A stretch of DNA of 64,000 bases from Elymus sibiricus (lineage: Eukaryota > Streptophyta > Magnoliopsida > Poales > Poaceae). Both the position numbers and the translations under genes were made by a program. The DNA is taken from assembly GCA_039707655.1 (NCBI GenBank), contig CM077668.1:68589086-68653085 (forward strand), written 5' to 3'. Below, piece by piece: positions 21,810 to 33,240 of the stretch; the first letter of the stretch is position 1; each line of letters starts with the position of its first letter. Below the pieces are notes generated by a model, which was given only the letters and a program-made list of their open reading frames with translations, was not told where the DNA came from and ran no database searches.

Positions 21810-23205
21810 GTAATTTTCTCATCCCGCCTTCCTCATCCCGCAAGCTCTAGACGCAAGGGATCACCAGGGAAGGGATTTGGAGGAGAAAAGCACATACGGT
21901 CGTGAGATTTCTTTACATCTCTGAATACAACGACCATGTGGCAAATCCAGTAACTCTGTAAGATTTAATTAGTCTTTATTCAGTTGTTGTGAGATTTCCT
22001 ATAATACAATGACCATGTGGTTTTGCAATAGATATACCTCCTGTTGGAGTTGAAGTAAATATCTCACGTACCTTTTGGGAATCCTATCGGTTTTGAGCTG
22101 CTTGTGTGGCATCACTGATTTTCCCAAAAAACTGGGCAAATAATGTCATTAATTTTAAAGTAGAAACTATACCACCAGAGTCATCCCCAGGAGTGCCACT
22201 TTTCATTCCATATAGCTAATTGTGCAACACATCCGTATGTAGTACCATAGCAGTTTTATACTCTTTTATGGTTACAAATATACTCTTCTTTGTAAGCTTA
22301 GGGATGGGTACATATATGTTTATCCACACAGTACCATAAGCAAGCTTGATCAGCATTATGATGCTTGTTCTTCTCATTTGACAATTCTGTCATTTAAGGC
22401 AAATTCTGAAGATTCTTTTTTTACTATACAAATTATGGAGATAGGGTATAACCATCTAGTCTTTTGGGATGTAATATTTCAGTTTTTTTATCTTATCATG
22501 TGATGCATTAGTTGCTACCAGGATATAAGGCAGGTCACACCCATTCATTAGATATTACTGAAGGAAGAATCCTATTTATCAAGTTCCTACTTTTGACTGG
22601 TTCCGTTGTATTTGCATCCCATCGCCAACCTTGCTCAATTTGGCATGTGAAGACAACTTATTCAACTGACATGATAACGCTAACCTACAGGCCAAAACTG
22701 ACAGAATATAAACTAGATTGAAAATACATCACATGGACATTAGTACTGTGCTATCCATACAACATAAGGATGCTGGTTTTAGTTTTAAAGTAGTAGACTA
22801 ATTTTCCCTTGCTTGCAACTCCTATGCTGAATTATTGATATATGAAACCAGAAATTGTTTCTGTCAAGTGTTGGGTTCCTGTTATGACTCATTCCCTACC
22901 TGGTATGCTGGAAAACCTGCATATAGAATTTCATTCTTAAGAGTGTACTGAGGCTAGATTACTTCGTAGCTCAATTTGCAGGCTTTCTCCATGGTTAATA
23001 TAGATTATGCAAGGATCAGAGGGTATGCTGATGCTACTACTAATCATTGTTGGTGAAACAAATGTCATTTGAGAAATCTCGGCCCATTGTTCTTGTTAAT
23101 GAAGACTGTTACCAACATTATTCTTTTTTTTCTTGTTATTATACATTACAATGAGTTCATTGTATTCAGATTCCTTACAACTTCATGCACCTGAGTTATT
23201 TGCAG

Positions 23206-23300
23206 AAGGAGGGGAGCTGGCCTTCTTCACGTCTCGGGGCAGTGTCTTCCTTGGATTCAACAAGGAGGGGACCCGGCCTTCTTCACGTCTCGTGCAACAA
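23206..23300 (+). other. Exon-like block with an internal duplication
   Basis: The block follows TTATTTGCAG and ends before GTATGG. It contains AAGGAGGGG...GGCCTTCTTCACGTCTCG twice, about 50 bp apart. It lies about 110 bp before the dUTPase fragment and could belong to the same chimeric transcript. Confidence 0.35.
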
Positions 23301-23412
23301 GTATGGACTAGCCTCTGGTTGTTACTATTGATTCATGTGCATGTGCTAAAAAGAAAGAAAATACCCTACTGGATTTGAACGAGGACGCGAACTAAGTTTT
23401 TACTTTCCCGAC

Positions 23413-23619
23413 ATGGGCACAGGGGTGATCGACGCGGACTACCACAGCCCGATGGGTGTCGTGCTCTTCAACCACTCAGAGGCGGACTTCGCCGTGAAGC
23501 CCGCAGACTGCGTCGCACAGATGATCGTCCAGGTGATTGCGACACCGGAGGTCGCCGAGGTGGAGGACCTCGATGCCACCGTCCGGCGGGAGGGAGGGTT
23601 CGGGTCCACCGGCGTTTGA
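23413..23619 (+). pseudogene. dUTPase C-terminal fragment carried by the CACTA element
   Basis: The 68-codon frame reads MGTGVIDADYHSPMGVVLFN, then HSEADFAVKPADCVAQMIVQ, and ends EGGFGSTGV. These are dUTPase motifs III (GVIDADY), IV (normally PGDRxAQ, here PADCVAQ) and V (GGFGSTG). dUTPase hydrolyses dUTP to dUMP and keeps uracil out of DNA; plant enzymes are about 165 residues and work as trimers. The N-terminal half, with motifs I and II, is absent in the sequence just upstream. Changes include Arg to Cys in motif IV and RGEGG to RREGG in motif V. An inactive fragment is likely. The match is strong enough to call the family without a search. Confidence 0.9.
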
Positions 23620-24074
23620 ACTCCGAGCCTTGGTAGATACATCTAGAGAAGTGGTCTGGTTGTTTTGCATCTGCTGTTTAATGGGATCTCGTGATCTCTT
23701 CGAGTTGAGATGTTCAATGTTGCATCCATGAATGCTGCAAGTGCTAAGATGGTTCTGTGACCTTAGTTTATTTACACTGGACGTGTCTTGATTTCCATCC
23801 ATGAATATTGCATATGACTTTTTTTTATTTCTATTTAGTTAGCTGTAGCGTGTGGGGGAAATGGGGCGCTACTAGTACTTAGATAGTAGTAGCGTACGTG
23901 TGGTATAGTGGTAGCGTGGGTCGACTGCGCTACTACTAACTTTTTTAGTAGTAGCATGGGGTAAAACAAGCGCTACTGCTAAAAAATAGATGTAGCGCCG
24001 CAGCAGTTGTGCGGGTACCTGCGCTACTTGTAGTCCAAAAACCAACGCTACTGGTAAGCTTTTTCCTAGTAGTG

Positions 24075-26206
24075 ATAGCGAGGAAACTACCGCGGTAGAG
24101 TTATCCAGTGAAGAACCAGCTTTGTCCTCGGCAAGATCTGGCAGCGACAGCAAGGAGGAACCACAGTCCAGTGCAGCTAAGCGAAAGGCAGGAGCTAGAA
24201 AGAAGATGGTGCAGCGACCAGTGTACTTTGTCAGTTCCCTCTTGCAGGGGGCTAGTTCAAGGTACTCTAGAGTCCAAAAATTAATCTTCGGCCTCCTCAT
24301 GGCCTCGAGGAAGCTGCGCCATTACTTTCAAGCTCACGAAATCACAATCGTGACCCTTCTTCCGCTACACTAAATTCTGAGGAACCCTGAAGCCACCGGC
24401 AGGATAGTGGAATGGGCTTTGGAACTGTCAAGTTTTACTCTAAAGTTTGAAAGCATAGCCACTATCTAGAGTAGGGCACTGGCAGAATTAATTGCAGAGT
24501 GGACGCCGACACCAGATGAAGAAATTGTGGAAACTGCACTCCTCGGCAAGGAGGGCCCCAGGGAATGGATCATGTACTTTGACGGTGCTTTCTCGCTTCA
24601 AGGTGCCGGGGCAGGAGTTCTACTCATTGCCCCCACCGGAGAACACCTCAAGAATGTCGTCCAAATGCATTTTCCCTGGGAAAACGCCACCAACAACACT
24701 GTAGAATATGAAGGACTCCTTGCCGGACTCAGGATTGCTGTAGAGTTGGGGATAAAGAAGCTGATCATATGCGGCGATTCCTAGCTTGTTGTGAAACAGG
24801 TAAATAAGGATTATCAGAGCCGATTGATGGAGGCATACGTGGAAGAAGTGAGGAAACTGGAGGAACACATTGACGTGTTGCAAACAGAGCATGTCCCCCA
24901 TGTGTAAAACAGTATCGCTGATCACCTATCAAAGTGTGCCGCGCAAAAGTTTCCTGTGGAACCAGGAACTTTTGTACTCCACATCACCCAACCATCAGTC
25001 TCTCCATCAACCTTGGCCAAGAAAAGAAGGAAGCTCAACACCGGCAGGCATTTCCCAGAAGTTCTCCCCGAAGCCGCTGGTGAGAAGCTTGCCGGGGGAG
25101 ATCCTTTGCTGATTGATGAGCTGCGCTCTCCAGCGGAACCCCAGGGTTTAGCTGTCGAGACAAGCGCTCTCTCAGCAGAAGAAACGCCTTTAGTCCTTGT
25201 CGTCGAGCCCCAAGCTCCGGCATGGGTGCAGCACATAGTACACTTCTTGCAAACTGGAGAACTTCCTGATGATCCAGAAGAAGCTAAAAAGATAGCCCGG
25301 CAATCGAGTATGTACTAGTTTGTGGACAACATTCTGTACAGAAAGAGGCCCAACGGCGTGAAGCTGAAGTGTATCAGTCAAGAAGATGGACTAGTGCTGT
25401 TGGCAGAGATACATGGAGGCGTGTGTGGTTCCCATCTTGGATCAAGGACACTTGTCAGGAAGGCATTCCGGCAAGGATTCTATTGGTCCACCGCCCTCTG
25501 GGATGCAATTGAGCTCGTCACCAAGTGTGAAGCAAGCTAGTTCCATTCCAAGGATATTCATCAGCCCGCTCAAGCCTTGCAGTCCATCCCTTTATCCTGG
25601 CCCTTCGCGGTCTGGGGGCTCGACATCTTGGGCCCCTTTCCCCATGCTGCTGGGGGCTTTGAATTCTTGTATGTGGCAATCAACAAGTTTACAAAGTGGC
25701 CCGAAGTGGAACCAGTGAGAAAGGTGACGGCGCAGTCAGCTATCAAGTTCTTCAAGGGGCTGGTGTGCCGTTTTGGAGTACCCAACCGGGTGATTACTGA
25801 CAACGGCACCCAGTTCACAAGCCGCACCTTCATGCAGTACATCGGAGCCTTGGAAGCAAGGTCTCTTTCACCTCTGTTGCTCACCCCAGGAGCAACGGTC
25901 AGGCCGAAAGAATGAATGCTGAAGTTCTGCGAGGTCTGAGGACAAGAACTTTTGATAGACTACGAAAATGCGGCAAGCGCTGGATTGATGAGTTGCCGGT
26001 GGTTCTTTGGTTAGTGAGAATGACACCAAATCGAGCTACCGGCCAGACTCCCTTCTCCCTGACATATGGGGCAGAAGCAGTGCTCCCCATGGAACTCATA
26101 TATGGATCACCTCGGGTACTTGCCTACGATGAAGTAGAGCAAAGGCAGCTACGGCATGACGATGCTGTGCTCCTCGAGGAAGATCGTCTCCGGGCCACTG
26201 TACGTG
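24075..26206 (+). pseudogene. Element A RNase H and integrase
   Basis: This continues the element A frame after the CACTA. The RNase H tether has QRPVYFVSSLLQGASSRYS and LRHYFQAHEITIVT. The RNase H domain follows with WIMYFDGAFSLQGAGAGVLL and NATNNTVEYEGLLAGLRIA. Integrase has WGLDILGPFPHAAGGFEFL (first catalytic Asp), PNRVITDNGTQFTSRTF (second Asp) and, after a frameshift near 25890, MNAEVLRGLRT near the catalytic Glu. Nonsense codons stand at 24371, 24467, 24782, 24905, 25317 and 25538 (approximate positions), including one in the zinc-binding region. The integrase is then cut at 26206 by element B. Confidence 0.88.
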
Positions 26207-26245
26207 TGATACGTCTCCAACGTATCTATTATTTTTGCTTGTTCC

Positions 26246-27987
26246 TGATGGAAATATGCCCTAGAGGCAATAATAACGTTGTTATTATTTTATATTTCCT
26301 TGTTCATGATAAAGGTTTATTATTCATGCTAGAATTGTATTGACCGGAAACTTAAATACATGTGTGAATACATAAACAAATACCGTGTCCCTAGTGAGCC
26401 TCTACTAGACTAGCTCGTTGATCAAAGATGGTTAAGGTTTCCTAACCATAGGCATGAGTTGTCATTTGATAATGGGATCACATCATTAGGAGAATGATGT
26501 GATGGACAAGACCCATCCGTTAGCTTAGCATATGATCGTTCTGTTTATTGCTACTGCTTTCTTGAATGTCAAATACATGTTCCTCAGACCATGAGATCAT
26601 GCAACTCCCGGATACCGGAGGAATACCTTGTGTGCTATCAAACGTCACAACGTAACTGGGTGATCATAAAGATGCTCTACAGGTATCTCCGAAGGTGTCC
26701 GTTGAGTTGGCATGGATCGAGACTGGGATTTGTCACTCCGTGTTTCGGAGAGGTATCTCTGGGCCCTCTCGGTAATGCACATCATAAGAAGCTTGCAAGC
26801 AAAGTGACTAAGGAGTTAGTTACGGGATGATGTATTACGGAACGAGTAAAGAGACTTGCCGGTAACGAGATTGAACTAGGTATGGAGATACCGACGATCA
26901 AATCTCGGGCAAGTAACATACCGACGGACAAAGGGAATTACGTATGTTGTCATTACGGTTCGACCGATAAGATCTTCATGGAATATGTAGGAACCAATAT
27001 GAGCATCCAGGTTCCGCTATTGGTTATTGACCGGAGAGGCGTCTCGGTCATGTCTACATCATTCCCGAACCCGTAGGGTCCGCACGCTTAATGTTCGTTG
27101 ACGATATAGTGTTATATGAGTTATGTGAATTGGTAACCGAATGTTGTTCGGAGTCCCGGATGAGATCCCGGACATCACGAGGAGTCTCGGAATGGTCGAG
27201 AGGTAAAGATTTATATATGGTAAGTCATATTTTGGGTTCCGAAAAAAGGTGCAGTTTTTTCGGTATTGTACCGGGAAGCTTCCAGAAGGTTCCGGAGGAT
27301 TCCGGAGGGGTCCGGAAGTCCACAAGTGGGTCCACCACATCCCAAGGGCTAGCATGGGCTAAGGGGAGGCGCCCTAGCCTTATTGGGCCAGGCGCATCAA
27401 GTCCTCAAAAGCCCACGCAACTAGGGAATGAAAAAGGGAGAGTCCTAGTAGGAATATGATTGGACTTTGGAGTCCAAGTCCACGTGTGTACTATTCACGG
27501 TTACTGTTCATGTGGCACTATTCCTTCTACTCCAAGCCGCTACACATATATAAATAGAGGAGAGGGGGCGCCCCAAAGAGGACACAACATTGTCTTAGCC
27601 GTGTGCGGCGCCCCCCTCCACAGTTTCGTCCCTCGGTCGTATTTTCACAGTGCTTGGGCGAAGCCCTGCAGAGATAGCATCACCATCACCGTCACCACGC
27701 CGTTGTGCTACCGGAACTCATCCACTACCTCACCATCTTGCTGGATCAAGAAGTCGAGGACGTCACCGAGCTGAACGTGTGCTGAATGCGGAGGTGCCGT
27801 ACGTTCGGTGCTCAGTCGGTTGGATCGTGAAGTTGTTTGACGACATCAACCACGTTGTTCTAATGCTTCCGCTTACGGTCTATGAGGGTACGTAGACACA
27901 CTCCCCCTCTCGTAGCTATGCATCTCCGTGGATAGATCTTGCGTGTGCGTAGAATTTTTTTTGTTTTCCATGCAACGTTCCCCAACA
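26246..27987 (+). repeat. 5' LTR of the Angela-type element
   Basis: It starts TGATGGAAATATGCCCTAGA and ends CGTTCCCCAACA. I counted about 15 substitutions against the 3' LTR over its first 827 bp. A TATATAAATAGAGGAGAGG motif near 27546 is the likely TATA region. Confidence 0.95.
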
Positions 27988-27988
27988 G

Positions 27989-28004
27989 TGGCATCATGAG
28001 CCAG
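27989..28004 (+). other. Primer-binding site, initiator Met-tRNA type, altered
   Basis: TGGCATCATGAGCC follows the 5' LTR by one base. The usual copia site is TGGTATCAGAGCC, so this copy carries a substitution and an extra base that may weaken priming. Confidence 0.75.
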
Positions 28005-29224
28005 GTCTATGCGTAGATGATATGCATGAGTAGAACACAAAGAGTTGTGGGCGGTGATCATCATACTGCTTACCACCAACGTCTTATTTTGATTCGGCGG
28101 TATTGTAAGATGAAGCTGCCCGGACCAACCTTACATGTCCACGTACATGAGACCGGTTCCACCGACAGACATGCAACTTGTTTTGCATAAAGGTGGGTGT
28201 CGGGTGTCTGTTTCTCCTACTTTAGTTGAATCGAATTTGACTACGGCAGGTCCTTGTTGAAGGTTAAAACAGCAAACTTGATAAATCACCATTGTGGTTT
28301 TGTGCCGTAGGTAAGAACGGTTCTTGCTAGAAGCCCGTAGCAGCCACGTAAAACTTGCAACAACAAAGTAGAGGACGTCTAACTTGTTTTTACAGGGTAT
28401 GCTGTGATGTGATATGGTCAAGACATGATGTGATATACGTTATTGTATGAGATGATCATGTTTTGTAATTTATCGGCAACCGGCAGGAGCCTTATGGTTC
28501 TCTCTTTATTGTATGAAATGCAAGCGCCATGTAATTGCTTTACTTTATCGCTATGCGTTAGCAATAGCCGTAGAAGCAATAGTTGGCGAGACGACCACAA
28601 CGCAACGATGGAGATCAAGGTGTCGAGCCGGTGATGATGGAGATCATGATGATGCTTTGGAGATGGAGATCAAAAGCACAAGATGATGGCCATATCATGT
28701 CACATATTTTGATTGCATGTGATGTTTATCCTTTATGCATCTTATTTTGCTTAGAACGACGGTAGCATTATAAGATGATCCCTTCACTAAATTTCAAGAT
28801 AAAAGTGGTCTCCCCGAGTATGCACCTTTGCTAAAGTTCATCGTTTTGAAGCATCTCGTGATGATCGGGTGTGATAGATTCTACATTCACATACAACGGG
28901 TGTAAGCCAGTTTTACACAAGCAGAATGCTTGGGTTAAACTTGACGAGCCTAGCATGTACAGACATGGTCTCGGAACACTAGAGACCAAAAGGTCGAACA
29001 TGAGTCATATAGTAGATATGATCAACATGGAGATGTTCACCATTGATGACTATCCCATCTCACGTGATGATCGGACATGGGCTAGTTGATTTGGATCATG
29101 TATCACTTAGTTAACTTGAGGGATGTTAATTTAAGTGGGAGTTCATTAGTAATTTGATTAATTGAACTTAATTTATCATGAACTTAGTCTTGATAGTTTC
29201 TTTGCATATCTATGTTGTAGATAA

Positions 29225-30322
29225 ATGGCCCGTGCTAATGTTCCGCTGAATTTTAATGCGTTCCTAGAGAAAGCTAAGTTGAAAGATGATGGTAGCAACT
29301 ACACGGACTGGGTCCGTAACCTGAGGATTATCCTCATTGTTGCACAGAAGAATTATGTCCTTGATGCACCGCTAGGTGATGGACCTGCTACAGGAGCTGC
29401 TGCAGATGTTGTGAACGCCTCGCAGGCTCGATCTGATGACTACTCGATAGTTCAGTGTGCCATGCTCTACGGCTTAGAACCGGGACTGCAAAAGCGTTTT
29501 GAACGCCATGGAGCATATGAGATGTTCCAAGAGCTGAAATTGATATTTCAAGCTAATGCCTGGGTTGAGAGATATGAAGTCTCCAACAAGTTCTTTAGCT
29601 GTAAGATGGAGGAGAATAGTTCTGTCAGTGAACACATACTCAGAATGTCTGGGTACCACAACCACTTGACTCAGTTGGGAATTGATCTTCCGGTTGAGAG
29701 TGTTATTGACAGAGTTCTTCAGTCACTGCCACCAAGCTATAAAGGCTTCGTGATGAACTATAATATGCAAGGGATGGAGAAGACAATTCCCGAGCTCTTC
29801 GCGATGCTGAAATCAGCGGAGGTAGAAATCAAGAAGGAGCATCAAGTGTTGATGGTTAACAAAACCACTAGTTTCAAGAAAAAGGGCAAGGGAAAGAAGG
29901 GGAACTTCAAGAAGAACGGCAAGCAAGTTGCCGCTCCCACGAAGAAACCCAAAGCTAGACCCAGGCCTGAAACAGAGTGCTTCTTCTGCAAAGGGACTGG
30001 TCACTGGAAGTGGAACTGCCCCAAGTATTTGGCGGATAAGAAGGATGGCAAAGTGAGCAAAGGTATATTTGATATACATGTTATTGATGTGTTCCTCACT
30101 AATGCTCGCAGTAGCGCCTGGGTATTTGATACTAGTTCGGTTGCTCATATTTGTAACTCGAAACAGAAGCTACGGAATAAGCGAAGATTGGCTAAGGACG
30201 AGGTGACGATGCGCGTCGGGAATGGTTCCAAGGTTGATGTGATCGCCGTCGGCACGCTACCTCTACATCTACCTTCGGGACTAGTTTTAGACCTCAATAA
30301 TTGTTATTTGTGCCAGCGTTGA
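29225..30322 (+). pseudogene. Angela-type gag and protease
   Basis: The frame starts MARANVPLNFNAFLEKAKLK. The gag core lies in the first ~210 residues, then a Lys-rich linker (KKKGKGKKGNFKKNG), a zinc knuckle CFFCKGTGHWKWNC (near residue 255), and the protease active site AWVFDTSSVAHIC (near residue 300). The usual protease triad Asp-Thr/Ser-Gly is seen as DTS, a change likely to impair cleavage. A one-base loss near 30310 puts the frame into a stop at 30320-30322, separating it from integrase. The product would have formed the particle and bound element RNA. Confidence 0.93.
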
Positions 30323-33207
30323 GCATGAACATTATATCCGGATCTTGTTTATTGCGAGATGGTTATTCATTTAAGTCAGAGAATAATGGTTGTTCTATTT
30401 ATATGAGTAACATCTGTTATGGTCACGCACCTTTTGTGAATGGTCTATTCTTGTTGAATCTCGATCGTAGTGATACACATATTCATAATATTGATGCCAA
30501 AAGATGCATAGTTGATAATGATAGTGCAACATACTTGTGGCACTGCCGTTTAGGTCATATTGGTGTAAAGCGCATGAAGAAACTCCATGCGGATGGACTT
30601 TTGGAATCTCTTGATTATGAATCATTTGATACTTGCGAACCATGCCTGATGGGCAAGATGACTAAAACTCCGTTCTCCGGAACAATGGAGCGAGCTACTG
30701 ATTTGTTGGAAATAATACATACCAATGTATGCGGTCTGATGAATGTTGAAGCAAGCGACGGGTATCGTTATTTTCTAACCTTCACAGATGATTTGAGTAG
30801 ATATGGGTATATCTACTTGATGAAACACAAGTCTGAAACATTTGAAAAGTTCAAAGAATTTCAGAGTGAAGTAGAGAATCATCGTAACAAGAAAATAAAG
30901 TTTCTATGATCTGATTGCGGGGGCGAATATTTGAGTTACGAGTTTGGCCTTCATTTAAGAAAATGTGGAATTGTTTCACAACTCACACCACCTGGAACAC
31001 CACAGCGTAATGGTGTGTCCGAACATCGTAACCGTACTTTATTGGATATGGTGCGTTCTATGATGTCTCTTACCGATTTGCCACTATCGTTTTGGGGTTA
31101 TGCATTAGAGACAGCTGCATTCACATTAAATAGGGCACCATCTAAATCCGTTGAGACGACACCGTATGAACTATGGTTTGGCAAGAAACCTAAGCTGTCG
31201 TTTCTTAAAGTTTGGGGATGCGATGCTTATGTGAAAAAGCTTCAACCTGATAAGCTCGAACCCAAAGCGGAGAAGTGCGTCTTCATAGGATACCCTAAAG
31301 AAACAATTGGGTACACCTTCTACCACAGATCCGAAGGCAAGGTCTTTGTTGCCAAGAATGGGTCCTTTCTAGAGAAGGAGTTTCTCTCGAAAGAAGTGAG
31401 TGGGAGGAAAGTAGAACTTGATGAGGTAATTGTACCTTCTCTCGAATTGGAAAGTAGCTCATCAAAGAAAACCGTTCCCGTGATGCCTACACCAATAAGA
31501 GAGGAAGATAATGATAAAGATCATGAAACTTCAGATCAAGTTACTACTGAACTTCGTAGGTCGACCAGAGTACGTTCCGCACCAGAGTGGTACGGTAATC
31601 CTGTTCTGGAAGTTATGTTGTTAGACAACGGCGAACCTACGAACTATGAAGAAGCTATGATAAGCCCGGATTCTGACAAATGGCTTGAGGCCATGAAATC
31701 TGAGATAGGATCCATGTATGAGAACAAAGTGTGGACTTTGGTGGACTTGCCCGATGATCGGCAATCCATTGAGAATAAATGGATTTTTAAGAGGAATACA
31801 GATGCTGATGGTAATATCACTGTCTACAAAGCTCGACTTGTCGCGAAAGGTTTTCGACAAGTTCAAGGGGTTGACTACGATGAGACTTTCTCACCCATAG
31901 CGATGCTTAAGTCTGTCCGAATCATGTTAGCAATTGCTGCATTTTATGATTATGAAATCTGGCAAATGGATGTCAAAACTGCATTCCTTAATAGTTTTCT
32001 CAAAGAAGAGTTGTATATGATGCAACCAGAAGGTTTTGTCGATCCTAAGGGTGCTAACAAAGTGTGCAAGCTCCAGCGATCCATCTATGGACTGGTGCAA
32101 GCATCTCGGAGTTGGAATATACGCTTTGATGAGGTGATCAAAGCATATGGTTTTGTACAGACTTACGGTGAAGCCTGTATTTACAAGAAAGTGAGTGGGA
32201 GCTCTGTAGCATTTCTAATATTATATGTGGATGACATATTGTTGATTGGAAATGATATAGAATTTCTGGATGGCATAAAGGGATACTTGAATAAGAATTT
32301 TTTAATGAAAGACCTCGGTGAAGCTGCTTATATATTGGGCATCAAGATCTATAGGGATAGATCAAGACACTTGGTAGGACTTTCACAAAGCACATACCTT
32401 GACAAAGTTTTGAAGAAGTTCAAAATGGATCAGTCAAAGAAAGGGTTCTTGCCTGTCTTGCAAGGTGTGAAGTTGAGTCAGACTCAATGCCCGACCACGG
32501 CAGAAGATATAGAGAAAATGAAAGTCATTCCCTATGCCTCAGCCATAGGTTCTGTTATGTATGCCATGCTGTGTACCAGACCTGATGTGTGCCTTGCCAT
32601 AAGTTTGGCAGGGAGGTACCAGAGTAATCCAGGAGTGGATCACTGGACAGCGGTCAAGAATATCCTGAAGTACCTGAAAAGGACCAAGGACATGTTTCTC
32701 GTTTATAGAGGTGACGAAGAGCTCATCGTAAAGGGTTACGTCGATGCAAGCTTCGACACTGATCCGGATGACTCTAAGTCACAAACCGGATACATATTTA
32801 TATTAAATGGTGGAGCTGTCAGTTGGTGCAGTTCCAAGCAGAGCATCGTGGCGGGATCTACGTGTGAAGCGGAATACATAGCTGCTTCGGAAGCAGCACA
32901 TGAAGGAGTCTGCATGAAGGAGTTCATATTCGATCTAGGTGTAATACCTAGTGCATCGGGTCCAATGACAATCTTTTGTGACAACACTGGAGCAATTGCC
33001 ATAGCCAAGGAGCCCAGGTTTCACAAGAAGACCAAACACATCAAGAGACGCTTCAACTCCATTCGTGAATATGTCAAGGATGGAGACATAGAAATTTGCA
33101 AAGTACACACGGATCTGAATGAGGCAGACCCGTTGACTAAGCCTCTTCCACGAGCAAAACATGATCAGCACCAAGACTCCATGGGTGTTAGATTCATTAC
33201 TATGTAA
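30301..33207 (+). pseudogene. Angela-type integrase, reverse transcriptase and RNase H
   Basis: The integrase zinc-binding segment is HCRLGHIGVKRMKK...CEPCLMGK. The first catalytic Asp is Asn here (IIHTNVCGLM). A TGA at 30907-30909 splits the domain just before SDCGGEY; the Glu motif is NGVSEHRNRTLLDMVRSMM. RT then has YKARLVAKGFRQVQGVDYDE, WQMDVKTAFLNSFLKEELYM and the catalytic YVDD box (LYVDDILLIGND, near 32230). RNase H carries VKGYVDASFDTD, CEAEYIAASEAA and FCDNTGAIAIAKEPRFH. The segment from 30931 to 33207 is a single 758-codon frame, so the RT and RNase H part is intact while the integrase is not. Confidence 0.95.
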
Positions 33208-33240
33208 TCTAGATTATTGACTCTAGAGCAAGTGGGAGAC

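Larger units (their letters stand above)
19784..24074 (+). mobile_element. CACTA DNA transposon, 4,291 bp, complete, gene-carrying
   Basis: The ends are CACTACTAGGAAATACCTTA at the left and, read inward at the right, CACTACTAGGAAAAAGCTTA. The 3-bp duplication ATA stands at 19781-19783 and 24075-24077. Both subterminal regions (19805-20040 and 23870-24060) carry many GCGCTACTACTA / AGTAGTAGCG repeats, the likely transposase binding sites. No transposase frame is visible, so it is non-autonomous. The interior holds the 3' part of a dUTPase gene and several exon-like blocks, which makes it a candidate gene-capturing CACTA. It inserted into the RT-RNase H junction of element A. Confidence 0.92.
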
